Source: Lasiosphaeris hirsuta (taxonomy: Eukaryota > Ascomycota > Sordariomycetes > Sordariales > Lasiosphaeriaceae). From it: DNA of 64,000 bases. The stretch covers positions 310,001-374,000 of the forward strand of contig JAUKUA010000007.1 of the NCBI GenBank assembly GCA_030549175.1, in the 5' to 3' direction. Position 1 is the stretch's first letter. Each line of letters begins with the position of its first letter. Of the stretch, positions 1 to 10,698 are shown in pieces. A program made the translations under genes and the position numbers. The notes under the pieces are model-generated. The model was not told where the DNA came from and did not search any database. It saw only the letters and a list, made by a program, of their open reading frames with translations.

Positions 1-223
1 GACCCCTACGTGCCTCAAACTGCGTGTCTGTCTCGACAACCCACTTAAACTCCACCCAGAGCCAAGTCCTGTTCGGCCTGGGCCCTTCACCCCAGGAGTT
101 TGACGGTTGGGCATTTACCCGCCATCGGCACCGTTTCACCCACAACGCCCGCACCCTCGATACCCTCAGTCTGCTCACCCGGCATCACTCGAGTACTGCT
201 AACCCTCTCGAATCCCCTCAGCA
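1..223. promoter_or_regulatory. Upstream region of the NmrA-like gene
   Basis: C-rich leader with many CACCC/CCCTC pyrimidine runs before ATG 224, typical of filamentous fungal 5' ends. No gene enters from the left edge that I can support. Confidence 0.35.
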
Positions 224-1533
224 ATGGCCCCCACAAAACGAAACATCCTCGTAGTCGGCGCGACGGGCAAGCAAGGCAGCGCGCTGGTGCACCACCTCCT
301 CACGGCGCCGCTATCCGACCTCAGCAGCACCCAGAGCGGACCTGCGACAGCGCACCACCCCAGCTGGCACGTCTGGGCCCTGACGCGCAGCCCGTCGTCG
401 CCCGCCGCGCTCGGCCTCCTGGCCGACGCCAAGAAGAGCGGTGCCGCCGACGGGGTCGGCCTGATCGAGGGGAACCTGGAGGATCCGAGCCGGATCAGGA
501 AGGTGTTTGAGACGGTTGCGGCCGCCGAGGGGGGCTATGGGGGGTGTTTGTCGCGATTGCGTTCCCGGGGCTGGGGGTGGAGGATGAGAGGGAGAAGGAA
601 CAGGGGATTGTGAGAACCTACCTCTAAAAGGTTGTCCTGCTATCTTTGGGTTGCTGACAGGGTCCAGATGCTCGCCGATTTGGCACTCGAGTTCAAAGTG
701 CAGGCATTCATCTACTCGAGCGCCTTGCAGCCGGTACCGGGCAATGATGACACGGTCGAGTTCTCGCGTCTGTCAAAGCTTGCAGTTGAGAATCACTGCA
801 AGAAGCTGGGGAAGGAGGGGCTGCACTGGATGTGAGTCTCCGTATTGTCATGTTGCAGATCCAAGCTCCTCTCACGTTGCTCACTCACTCGGCGTGCGTC
901 TAGTCTCTTGCAGCCCGGCTTCTTCATGGAGAACTTTGACGGCCTTATTGGGGCCCTCGGCGTGACTGTTTTCCGAGAGGGACTTGGCAAGGACACGACC
1001 CTCTGCCTGATTGCCTCCGAGGACATTGGGCGGGTTGCAGCGGGCGTGCTTGCTGTAGGTTGCCCGAAATGTCACGGGTTGATGTAAGCTGACCCTGTTT
1101 AGAACCACGAGCCTTATGTCCACAAGATCCTTGCTTTGACATCCGGCGCGGCGACAATGAAGGAGATTTGCGACAGCTACAAGCGGGCGGCAGGCAAGCC
1201 GATACCCACGATACCCGGCTTCTTAGCCAGGTTTCTGCTGTCGGTGAATTCGAGCACTCAAGTTATGTAAGTCATATATATGTCCATCTTTGGGCTGATC
1301 TCTCCAATGAGCTTCTGGTAACACGTAATAGCCTCCAGGATATCGACAAGCATCATGCAGCCCGGAGGGACGGACTGTTCCCCGACTTTAACCAGGAGCT
1401 GGAGTTGGCCAAGTCGGTCTGCGAAATGCAGACATTTGAGGAGTGGACCAGGAATCGGAGAGCAAAACCGAAAGCCCAACCTGCAGGGTGGAATAAGCTG
1501 TCGGTGTTCAGCCTTCTAGCTGGCCGGTCGTGA
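224..1533 (+). CDS. NmrA-like NAD(P)-binding protein (exon 1 contains an apparent frameshift)
   Basis: Atypical short-chain dehydrogenase of the NmrA type; members bind NAD(P) and act as redox-sensing regulators or reductases. The protein opens with a Rossmann motif (NILVVGATGKQGSALV) just after the start ATG. Later family-like segments are VQAFIYSS and PGFFMENF. Exons read as 224-609, 668-831, 904-1054, 1103-1266 and 1332-1533; introns are 58, 72, 48 and 65 bp, several with CTGAC-like branch sites. The frame breaks inside exon 1 at the six-G run 539-544: upstream is frame 224, downstream (VFVAIAFPGLG) is shifted, and one extra G would join them. Since the rest is intact, an assembly error is as likely as a real mutation. 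The exact substrate or partner cannot be told. Confidence 0.82.
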
Positions 1534-2782
1534 TGATGTGGAGGCTTCGGGTGTGCTGTTGCTTCTTTTTGAAGTGTTTGTTGTGATTTGACGAGACGAC
1601 AAGTTTGGCATGACGAGGTGAAAATCGGACTCACTGATTCAACTTTTTGCCGTTCGAGTGGCACGGGCACAGATTCGGGCTGGACCCGACAACGGGAAGC
1701 TGCTGCCACTGCCGCTGAGCTAGCTCCCGCGCGCGCGCATCTCCGGCGTAGTCTGCCCTTGGGGTGGCTGCCCTTGGCTATCCGTACCCTTGGTGCTTGG
1801 CGCTTGGCAATTGAGCTGTCAGCCCTAACCCGCAAGCCCTGTCCCAGAAACACCTCACTCAGCTCCCAGCTGCGTCGTTTCTCTGTTATCTTCAATGACA
1901 CGCCGAGCTCATTTCTGCCGTTCCCAACCTGCCACCACCGCCCTTCCACGACGCAAGATGGCAGAAACGAAGCAGCAATCGCAGCAATCGCAAAAACCCG
2001 CAGCAGAGGCTCCGCGGAGATATTTATGTTCAGCAGGAATCGGCACGGCCTCGGGTGCTTGCCGTCGCACCTTGTCGACTACCCATCGGGACCGCTAGCC
2101 CCAATCGGGAGTTTTCGTTAGCAAATCTGACGTACCACCGTGGATCTGGTGCCAAAAGTCCCCAGCAGGTCCCCAGCAGGTCCCCAGCATGTCCCCAGCA
2201 GGTCCCCGTGGTCCCCAGTATTTTTCTCGACCGACTCCCAGCGCGAAGAGCCAGCCCTCGAGCAGCATCACCACGTCCGCGTGATCCGTTGGCTGCCGTC
2301 ACAAGTTGTTAGTCACGGGTTGCCGCCCCCGGCGCGGCTCTGGCTGTTTGTGCCACTCTGGCCGCGATGGCAACATGGCAGTGCCATATATTCCCGGCTT
2401 TTTATTTTCTGCGAGTTGCGGCGAGTGCTCCATCATGTCTGGGCGTTGCATCTCAACCCGGCTGGTCGTGTCCGATCCTTCGCCTTGAATAATAGAGGAT
2501 CCGCTATTTTGGGGCCATGGCACTGGCAGCAGCGCCATAAAATTCGGCACATCGCCACTCCTCGCTGGCTTGGTCTTTGTTAAGTCTGTCGGTGTTGTGG
2601 GACATGACTCCTGGACGCCGTGCGGCAAATTTCGAATGCCACGAGGTGTAAAGCGTTAGAAAAAAAAAAAAAGAAACAAAGAAAGAAAGAAAAAAGAGGC
2701 CACATTCCGACGGCATCTTTTCCCGTCCTCCCTCCTCTCCCGTGCACTCCGAGTCGTCGTCGGCCAAACCGAACTGGGAACC
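1534..2782. other. Intergenic region between the NmrA-like and HPP genes
   Basis: No convincing gene is seen. Open frames here are GC-rich and lack splice structure or family motifs. It holds an 11-bp minisatellite (separate entry) and, just upstream of the HPP gene, an A-rich tract at about 2659-2695 that probably belongs to that gene's promoter or leader. Confidence 0.5.
2160..2220 (+). repeat. 11-bp minisatellite
   Basis: Four adjacent copies of CCCCAGCAGGT, one with T for G (CCCCAGCATGT), followed by two degenerate units (CCCCGTGGT, CCCCAG). The unit is not a multiple of three and no gene overlaps it. Confidence 0.85.
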
Positions 2783-3760
2783 ATGGCGACCGCAGCGCCA
2801 CCGCCAGGGCCGCGCCTCCGGTGGCACCTCGATCTCGATCGCTACCTAAACCCCTTCCTCCCCGCCTCCGTGCTGCCCCGGCTCCCGAGCGCCGTCGCCC
2901 ACTTCCTCGGGTACCGAACCCCCGGGCAGCCGCCACGGCCCCTCGGCAACCTCCTCGTCGTCTTCTGGACCTTCATCGGCATCTTCTCCAGCCTGACCAT
3001 CATCGGCGCCGTGGGCCAGGAAATCCACTCCTTCCGCAACGTCCCCACCATCATCGGCAGTTTCGTAAGCCCCAACCCTCATTCTCATCTCTCACCTCGC
3101 GCACCGGAACTAACGCCAGAAAACCAGGGCGCCGCCGCCGTGCTCGACTTCTACGCCATAGAGTCCCCGCTGGCGCAGCCGCGCAACACCTTCGTCGGGC
3201 AGACCATCTCGGCCGTCATCGGCATCGGCGTGTGCAAGCTGTTCCAGCTGAGCGCGCGCTTCGAGCAGGTGCGGTGGATCGCGGGCTCGCTGGCCTGCGC
3301 GGTCGCCACCACCGTCATGGGGCTCGTCGGTGCGGTGCACCCGCCGGCGGGGGCGACGGCGCTCATGGCCGTCATGGACGACAGCGTCGTGGCGCTCGGC
3401 TGGTTCTTCCTCGCGCCCGTGCTGTTTGGCAGCGCCATGATGCTGAGCATCGCCTTGTTGATCAACAATATCCAGCGGCGGTTTCCCTACTACTGGTGGT
3501 CGCCGGGGCCGACGGGCACGTTTTGGCATGTGGAGGAGATTGAGGGGAGTGGGAAGCAGAGCATCGGGACTGATAGTATGTTCGAGACCAACATGGATCG
3601 TCCGGGTTCGGGTCTGGGCGACCTGGAAATCCAGGCCAAATTTGGTTTTGTGGAAGGGAGTAAGCTGGTCGTCACCAAAGGTCTGGTGCAAGTACCGAGC
3701 GGCGTGTATTTGAGCGATGAGGAAAGGGTCGTTCTCGACAAGTTGAGTCGAAGGCTATGA
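2783..3760 (+). CDS. HPP-family integral membrane protein
   Basis: HPP-family proteins are small multi-span membrane proteins; bacterial and plastid relatives have been linked to nitrite transport, but fungal members are uncharacterised. The signature VHPPAGATAL lies in the second half, preceded by the family block FYAIESPLAQPRNT. Four hydrophobic segments are visible (around NLLVVFWTFIGIF, ISAVIGIGVCKLF, LACAVATTVMGLVG and ALGWFFLAPVLFGSAMM). An intron at 3065-3127 (GTAAGC...CCAG, 63 bp) is a multiple of three, so the frame stays open through it; removing it joins IIGSF to GAAAVLDF as in the family. That gives about 304 residues. The C-terminal 80 residues are soluble and acidic. Start ATG 2783 has a good context (ACCATGG). 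Confidence 0.88.
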   Translation: MATAAPPPGPRLRWHLDLDRYLNPFLPASVLPRLPSAVAHFLGYRTPGQPPRPLGNLLVVFWTFIGIFSSLTIIGAVGQEIHSFRNVPTIIGSFVSPNPHSHLSPRAPELTPENQGAAAVLDFYAIESPLAQPRNTFVGQTISAVIGIGVCKLFQLSARFEQVRWIAGSLACAVATTVMGLVGAVHPPAGATALMAVMDDSVVALGWFFLAPVLFGSAMMLSIALLINNIQRRFPYYWWSPGPTGTFWHVEEIEGSGKQSIGTDSMFETNMDRPGSGLGDLEIQAKFGFVEGSKLVVTKGLVQVPSGVYLSDEERVVLDKLSRRL

Positions 3761-3945
3761 GATGATGCATCTTCATCCTCTTGCCTGATGTTTCTGTTGC
3801 AGTTATTCCCCCCGAATGTTGTGAACCTTGGCGTACTTTACAATTTGAAGTAAAATACTAGTGCCAACCGTTCCGTGGCCCCGATTTGTCCGTTCAATCT
3901 ACGTTGGACTCTCCGACGAAGTCTCTCCATCCCGCAGCCACCTTA

Positions 3946-4330
3946 TCATGGGTGAAGTAGACGGCTGTCACATCCTGAATCCAACACGACGATCTCGATC
4001 AAATTCTTTTCGCCATACGGACCTAGCTTCCCGTTTGCGTCAATATGCCTCAAGTCACCCTGGTTCATCTTGTCGCGCATCTTTTCAAGTTGCTCGAGCC
4101 AATCCGTCTCCCGCATTTTCCTACATATCGCGTTAGTGGCTATCAAGGTGACTTTTTGTACGAGAGTGGCGGTAAATTTCTTACTCTGCCTCACGATCTT
4201 TGTCTCTAGTCCCTATGTCATCTATGTCCTCGAGTTCATACCCAACGGGTTCTGGGTCTTCCGATGAAAGGTTTGATAACTGTGGAACATTGTAATTGTC
4301 GAATCCCGGTAGGGGTTGAACCGGATGTCG
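3946..4330 (-). pseudogene. Coding-like fragment(s), unidentified
   Basis: Two protein-like blocks lie on the minus strand. One (about 4316-4185) reads PGFDNYNVPQLSNLSS and then an acidic tail, ending at GTAAGA (4184-4179). The other (4120-3946) contains ETDWLEQLEKMRDKMNQG and ends in TGA. A plausible intron 4184-4121 separates them, but the phases do not match and no start exon could be found upstream. It is probably a decayed or partly mis-resolved gene. Function is not recognised. Confidence 0.35.
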
Positions 4331-4627
4331 CCAAAAAAATACGAGAACCGAGGAAAGACACCTTTCTGAACAAAGCTGAAACTAGCATGATGAAGATAGG
4401 AACTCGAGCAGTCGAATTTATCATATAGAATAGACACGGCTCTCGTAAGTGAAAAACAGCAGTCCCTGGACTTCCTAGTTCTAAAGACATCACCGCTGTT
4501 TGTCTAATTCGGATACTCACGAGAGTGGCATGGCATATACGAAGTAGCTAGCTAAGCGAGTACCCCTACGGTTGTAGCCTCCCTGATTAAAAGGTATGAG
4601 CATGGGTTTATACCCCTTGATATTTTC

Positions 4628-5164
4628 TCACCACACCAACTCGTTGTAGTGTACAAAGCTTTCCTCAACAACGAACTGGCGGTGCCCATATCCCCCGTTT
4701 TCGTCTCCATTTCCGTAGCCGTAGCCGTAGGCGCATGGCGCCGAGAGGCTGTCTAGCAGCGACGCGTTGAGCTGGTGCATAATGTCCACCGTAGCCTGCG
4801 ACACGGACGCGTCGGCAGCTAGGGGCGCGTACATGTTCTTGCGGCGGAGCGCCGCGTCGAGCGCCTCGAGTCGGGACTCGAATTGGTCTGTAGACTGTGA
4901 TGGATTAATGGGAATGATGAAAGAAAAAGAAAAGAAAAAGGAAAAAAAAAACCATCCCAAGCTCCAGGGGGTCACAGAGTACAGGTTGCCCCGGTGATAT
5001 GCCCACTCACCGGCTTCCCAGCCCTTGGAGTAGAATCGGGGCGCAAGTCTGCATGTAGTAATCGCCAGGGTGAAGCCAACGCCTTCGGCTGATACACGAC
5101 TCTTCTTGGTCGACTTTTGGCTGCCCCCGGAGCGGTGGCGATGGCGGTTACGGTGGGAGTGCAT
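4628..5164 (-). CDS. Small uncharacterised protein, two exons
   Basis: Exon 1 is 5164-5011 and exon 2 is 4887-4628; the 123-bp intron has GTGAGT...TACAG and a long T-rich tract. Splicing gives about 137 residues. The N-terminus is His/Arg-rich (MHSHRNRHRHRSGGSQ). The middle is helical and charged (FESRLEALDAALRRKN), and the C-terminus is Gly/Tyr-rich (YGYGYGNGDENGGYG). I chose ATG 5164; an upstream in-frame extension starts only at TTG. No domain is recognised. The good splice sites and the non-random helical segment argue that it is real. A GTGAGA overlapping the stop leaves open a longer, alternatively spliced end. Confidence 0.55.
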   Translation of the reverse strand: MHSHRNRHRHRSGGSQKSTKKSRVSAEGVGFTLAITTCRLAPRFYSKGWEAGEWAYHRGNLYSVTPWSLGWFFFSFFFSFSFIIPINPSQSTDQFESRLEALDAALRRKNMYAPLAADASVSQATVDIMHQLNASLLDSLSAPCAYGYGYGNGDENGGYGHRQFVVEESFVHYNELVW

Positions 5165-5686
5165 GGTTAGACTTTGCCTGCTGAGTGCCAAAGTTGTGCT
5201 GTTGGGGAGGTGCCAGCTTGTAGTTCAGTATAGGTGACCGTGCTCGGATGTGGATAGAAGTGCTGGATTGGACAACAACGGATGCGAAGTCAGGCAATGG
5301 CGCACATGCCAATCGCCTGCAGCCTTATTGTTAGCCTCACTTCCCCCGTCGGACGGGTGCGCCCTGCGGCGGTGGCGTCACTTCTGCCACACCCATCGGG
5401 TCAGCACGTAAGAACCACTGGACTTGTTGGCTCTCGAGGCAGCGTTCCTAGATTGCCTTCGTCAAGCATGTCGTAAATAATTCGAGATCTCAATAAGTTC
5501 TAGCAGATGTGGACGACGTAACACTTCAAGGCACGAATACTAGGCACGAATACCAGGCACGAATACTCGAAACACTCTCTTTCGCGCTTGTATTTCCCAA
5601 ATGTACAAATTCTAATGCCATCGCCTTCCATTTGATGGTCTCGCTTATTCGGAGCATCCATCACCCAGGCTGTAAGTCGCCGGCCA
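5165..5686. other. Intergenic, nothing recognised
   Basis: No gene-like frame. Between about 5528 and 5570 a short direct repeat appears (AGGCACGAATAC, three near-copies). Confidence 0.4.
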
Positions 5687-5982
5687 CTACATGGAGTTAC
5701 TCTCTTGCCCAAGGCGCCCGGGAAATATGATGGCAGCGGAGAAGTTGGAATTACTGAGTGAATAGACGATCAGGGTTGCGGAATCCTGGGATTGGATAGG
5801 TGATCCGCCCATCCATACTCGGAGCGCTGGAAGCCAGGGTCTAAATTTTAGGTTTAAAGGGTTGTCGATGTCGTACTCGCGATAGAGATACGAGGTGCCT
5901 ATTCTTATAGCGATGTTAAGGTCAAGGAGCTGGCCGGTAATCCATACCCTCCTCCGCATTTCAGCTTCAAATGGGGGGATGT
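5687..5982 (-). pseudogene. Relic of a fungal-specific transcription factor domain
   Basis: After a T-rich acceptor (TTTTCTAG at 5989-5983) the minus strand reads FEAEMRRRVWITGQLLDLNI, then IGTSYLYREYDID. This resembles the conserved core of the fungal Zn2Cys6 regulator middle domain (F-x-x-E-x-R-R-R-x-W, then a G-x-P/S..D-x-D element). No Zn2Cys6 cluster or flanking exons are found within 1 kb, and the frame ends soon after. It is read as a truncated relic; RIP-like decay or a deletion could explain it. Confidence 0.5.
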
Positions 5983-6121
5983 CTAGAAAACAAAATATCC
6001 ACGGTATAGAATTCAGCTTCCAGATAATGAATAAATTATGAATACGTAGATAAGTGGATAAAAAGAATTCCACCATCCCCCAATCCATCGACATCACATC
6101 ATACCCAAAATCTTTCCACAA

Positions 6122-6296
6122 TTAGCGGGCACCCAGCCATTTCACAGTCGAACCGAGACCCGAGCCAGCACGTATGTGTCTCACGATTAAATCTTCCCAA
6201 TGGCGAGGTGAGGCGAGGTCCTCAATTAGGTGTTAGTAGTCACAGGTTTCGGCGGCGGCGGCATGTTGTCTCTATCAAAAGCCCACAGAGTCAGAT
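6122..6296. other. Short spacer
   Basis: No feature seen between the transcription-factor relic and the membrane pseudogene. Confidence 0.3.
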
Positions 6297-7790
6297 TCAA
6301 ACCCAAGCTTTGATGGAGAGGACCAAGGCGCCGAGCACAAGCGTGGGGACCACGATCAGAGTCGTGACCGGCAGTGCCGTCGCCTTGCTGGTGTAGACTA
6401 CGAAGGCCTCGGCGCTAGGCAGCGGTTGGCTCTGGTTGTCACGCGCGATGTTGGTGATGGGCGGCGTTTCACGTTCGGGCCGGAGGTACAGAGTCGTATC
6501 AGTGAGCGTTTTCACACTGTCGCAATGTACGACGACAAGACGAGACGTTCCAGGTCCTTGTAGATGCTGGAGCCGCCGGCGTTGAAGGTAGGGCTGATTG
6601 GTGCTGTCGCAGATTCTAGGGCCGTGGTGCCCAGGTGGTCGCCCAGTCGGTAAACTACTGGCAACCTGAGAGTGCGTGCCAGCAGCCTCACCATGTGCTC
6701 GGACAACGACCCAGATGGTACAATCTTTTCCAGCTCCCTTACACTGGCGGGCATGCCGGAATAGGTCCAGACGTCGTCTTGTCAACATGACAATGCCGGC
6801 CGCGGTAGCTGGACTATGAACACACCCTCGTAACCTGGCCGGGGTATGGTCTGGTACTACGGATCGTCGCTTGCTGTAACCCTCAACCGGCCGACTGAGG
6901 ACAGGATAATACCCTAGCTGATGTTTTACGCCAGAGGCGGGTTCTGGATGACGACCTGGGCCGAAGGCGCCGAACCGTCCAATACAGAGATGTTATATAG
7001 TTTGGTTCCGAACGGTGTCCTGGAAGCCACCTGTTTCGAGTCTCTGTGTTTTCTGCTACCAGCTGTATTCCGTGATACAGTACCCGTTAGCAGCTAGCTG
7101 CAGATAGGGAAGATATTAGAGTCCCATCTCTGCACCCGTCACGACATAGCCCTAGTCAATGCGCTGGATCGTCCCGTTGGTATGTTTCCCCCAGGATGAT
7201 GGGCTGCCCCACGCTGACTTTTCCTCGAAGTGTCTTGTTAGCAACCAGAGCAGCTCCAGTGGCGCGGAGGTACGGCCAGACATTGAGCGCGGAAAGATCG
7301 ATGACCGCGGTGATATCGTCCCCGTTAGGAATTATCGGAACGGAGATGCTGGCGGCGTTGACTGGCGCGGCGTTGCCGAGGAAGAGCTTGCTCGGAACGA
7401 AGATGTCGGCCACAATACCCGCCGCCCATGCGACAATGATACCCATGAGCAGCGGGTAGTACCACCACTCCTTGAGGTCCTCTCGCGCATAGAGAAGGAC
7501 ATCCAGGATAGACTGTTGGGTCGCTGCTCTCTTGTTCCACAGCGACATCTCAGTGTCGCTGACCTTGTCCTTGGGGTTTCGGAGGTAGAAGTAGAATCCC
7601 GTGGCAATCATGATGGCCCAGATGTGAACAACAGTCATTGTTGACATGATGGCATATGCGGAAGCAATGTATCCCCCGGATTCGGCCGATACGGCGACTG
7701 CGTCTACCGCCCCCGATTATCGTCGGGAAACATGAACCTCTTGAGCAGCACAAAGCTGCTGTCGGGCTGCTGAACTTGGGAGAGAACCAT
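6297..7790 (-). pseudogene. Broken gene for a multi-span fungal membrane protein
   Basis: A start at 7790 (MVLSQVQQPDSSFVLLK) runs about 28 codons to a TAG at 7706-7704. A one-base shift beside a five-G run (plus C 7710-7714) continues the protein (VDAVAVSAESGGYIAS), then two hydrophobic helices and a loop (WYYPLLMGIIVAWAAGIVA). Between about 7156 and 6790 the reading needs several frames and meets in-frame stops. After another shift the last exons read VRELEKIVPSG and a C-terminal membrane span (PVTTLIVVPTLVLGALVLSI). Some stops look like C-to-T changes. Several independent breaks make this a true pseudogene rather than a single sequencing error. The family is not named with confidence. Confidence 0.6.
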
Positions 7791-8377
7791 GATTGCAGCG
7801 GAGCTTGATCAGCCAGGAGACTTGAGACTCGAGAGATATGGTTTCGATGCAGGCGGAGCTTGGGCGGAGCTTTCTCCAGTGCAGTGCCAGCACTGGCAGT
7901 TGGGTTTTCTATGCTGCTCGATGTCTTTGCGAGAGAAGGCCGGAGTTGCATTTAGAGCAAGCATAAGTTAACCCATCTTAAATGTATCTTGCCTTCCCCC
8001 CTTTCCGCATGTACCAAGCACTTGAGGGATACATGGCGCTGTGAGCCTTGCCGTTACACACAGAGTACCATGCTAAAGTATTCTTTGCTGCTGCGAAGAG
8101 GGGAAGACAGCCCACGAGCAAGGGATGTGGTGGCGCGGTGTTGCAACTCTGATTGGTGATGTTTGTGAATGGTTTATTGAACCTTTCGAGATTCTGGACG
8201 GACGGCCAGGAGCCCCAGGTTGCCGATATAAAGGTTGCGTTCCGCAAGAGCTGGCCAGGAGCTGACAACTGACCTTGTCTTTATTCACTCAGCCCCATTC
8301 TTCTCTCATCAGTACCTCCTTCAAACAGCCTCCATATCGCCTGTCAACACACATAGCTCGCAAATGTGTGGTCCTCT
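7791..8377. other. Spacer between divergent broken genes
   Basis: Lies between the membrane pseudogene (minus) and the fasciclin gene (plus), so it would hold both promoters. No further gene is supported. Confidence 0.35.
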
Positions 8378-9597
8378 ATGCACTTTGCATATATTGGCCT
8401 GGTCTCGTCACTTATATTTTCCAAGTTCCAAACAGATTCTGGACTGTTCCAAGCTCTTCGCGATGCTGGCGCTTCCAAATTTGCCCAGGCAATCCAGGAA
8501 GACGCGGGGTTTCTGAACCTGATCGCTGCCGGCGAGGTTGGAACCCTGTATGCGCCTACTGACTCCCCGGCTGCCGCGAAATTTTTGGTCCGGGAAGTGC
8601 CTGATGACGCGCTCATCACCATCTCAGGTAGTGATGCGATCCTGTTGGAGTGGCAATGTGGTGTATTGCTACTATATAGAGTGTAGGTGCAAGATACAGG
8701 AAGTGGGATTGCACCTGCGCGAGGAAATAGGTGGTGGGCTGGAGCACAGGCCAACAGGCCTGTGCAGGCGCGGTACCCTGTGTGCCTGTGCGTCTGGGAG
8801 TGCCCCACTCCCAACAGATCCAGAACCTCTCAAACTTGAAGACGAACAAGGGCACGGTCATCGACACGCTAGCGAACATCACCAAGCCCAACGGTACGGA
8901 CCCGATAGTGGTGACGAACCCCTCTCCACCGGCATCCGGACGGCGCGACCTAGAAGTTCGGCAAGATTCCGGCGCCCAGATCCCACTCGTGCAAATCTCG
9001 TCTGAACTAGGCAACATCGCCAACATTATCAAGGCGAACATCCCGTTCAAGAAAGCGGCAACAGCAGCGGCCTGATCCACATCGTCGATACGTACTTTAC
9101 CGTCCCCCGCGCCCTCTCTACCTCAGCTGCAACACTGGGCTTGACAACGTTCAACACGCTCTCCAGCAGCTTGAATCTAGGCAACGCCTCCTCCATCACC
9201 ACGTTCATCCCATCGAACGAGGCGCTTGCTGCTGCCAACACGTCGCAGCCGAATGTTCGCAGCCTGGTCGTGCACGAATTTCCTCAACACTTCCCAGTGC
9301 TGGAAGATGGGGCCAGGCTCGTCACCGACAGTGGCAGCACCCTGACCGTCACCCGGCGGGGTATCGATGTCTTCGTCAATGGTGCCAAGATCACCAAGCC
9401 AAATGTCATCCTGGAAAATGGCGTGGCCCCATGTTCTAGGCGAGGTGAGTGGACGAAAAGAATATTCCTTAAATTTGGGGGACCTTCTGGCCCGCACGAG
9501 ACGGCTGACGAAAGACAAATCTGTAGGCCCTACTCCAAGCGGGTCCAGCCAGTCTCCACTTGTCACTGGCCCTGGCGTTCGACTGGTCAGCCATTAG
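8378..9597 (+). pseudogene. Fasciclin (FAS1) domain secreted protein, frameshifted
   Basis: FAS1 proteins are secreted or GPI-anchored adhesion proteins. The start MHFAYIGLVSSLIFSKF resembles a weak signal peptide. FAS1-like blocks follow: LFQALRDAGASKFAQAI, TLYAPTDSPAA, then SGLIHIVDTYFTVP, and a second repeat with TTFIPSNEALAAA and VFVNGAKITKPNVI. Breaks: (1) a stop at 8684, bridged by a possible intron ending CCAACAG at 8817; (2) a one-base shift near 9050-9056 (an A run); (3) a one-base shift at the C run 9425-9428 (GTGGCCCCATG). An intron from about 9446 to 9524 then leads to a short Ser/Pro tail. Apart from those indels the protein is well preserved, so two of the breaks may be assembly errors. 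Confidence 0.65.
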
Positions 9598-10698
9598 ACG
9601 GCCTCTGAACAGCCCTCCCCCAGCGGGTAGATGGATAGATCGGCGACCAGGTAAGTACCTCGCATTCAGCAGCTTGCAGGCATCACCTCTGCTCCGCTGC
9701 CAAGTGCCCTAAAGTCAAACATCCACGTCACCTTTGCGGCTCTGCGAGCGCCGGACAACCCCTCTCCCTCTGGGCAGGCTGACACTACCAGCCTGCAGGA
9801 CATGGAGCCTTTCAAAGCCACCACCCGACTCAGTCGATCATACTCAAACGGAGGCCAATTTCAGCATTTTACGAGACTTGCTGGGAATCCTAGGCAGCAT
9901 TCGACCACATGTCACACCTCAACCGCGCTGCTCCTCATCGGTTACAACAAGACCAAAGACCGTCAGACAAAACACTTGGGCGGGCCCACACTTGGGGTCA
10001 CCAAGCCTGCCTGTAATCACAAGGCTCTGTGCCGAAAGAGAGAGACAGCCCAAGCCTGGTCACAAAATTCGAGGAATGGCCCCTGCAAGGCTCGACTGGC
10101 ACCATTAGGTAACAAGGGGGCAATATAGCTCGGGTTGGTATGGTCCTTGGGTGCCGGGATTGGACCCTTATTGCATGCATGGTTTCTGCGGGCGTGGCTG
10201 CAATTAGCCGGAAACACGACCTCATTCGTCTCGTTCGATGGGAAATGGCCACCACTGTTCCCAGAACTGCATCTCGCGTTGCCCCGTTATCAGACACCAT
10301 TTGGAAGAACTTGAACCCATTCGGGTGGAGATTGCACGTATCCCCCGCGAACCGATCAAGGCAGGGCAAAGTAGTATGAGCACAAGGCACAGAATGCCCG
10401 CACACAGCGCAAAACGTAAGAATTATTATTGTGATAATTGTGATAGCCAGCAGAGATCAATCTGTGTGTACGAGGCCATGGGATAACATTGCAAAAGCAG
10501 ATAACGTTACCGTCGACAAAAAGTATGTCTCACGGTCTCTGCCCACAATCCCACGGGTGAGCCTCCCAACCCCAAGTCTTGGAACGCCGGCCTCACTGGC
10601 AAAGGATCCTAGGAAACCGGCACCTTCAACTGTTCCTCCTTGTTTCCCTCCGTGTTCCCCTTGGGCTCTTCCGCCTTGTTTTTCTCTGTATTTTCCTC
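9598..10698. other. Intergenic, nothing recognised
   Basis: Open frames are short and without family motifs. The right part is downstream of the convergent membrane-protein gene. Confidence 0.4.

Noticed and set aside
1588..2121. 177-codon plus-strand open frame.
   Set aside because: Overlaps an opposite open frame, GC-rich composition, no domain, no splice structure.
2160..2220. CRISPR-like short repeats.
   Set aside because: Units are contiguous 11-mers without spacers, in a eukaryotic genome.
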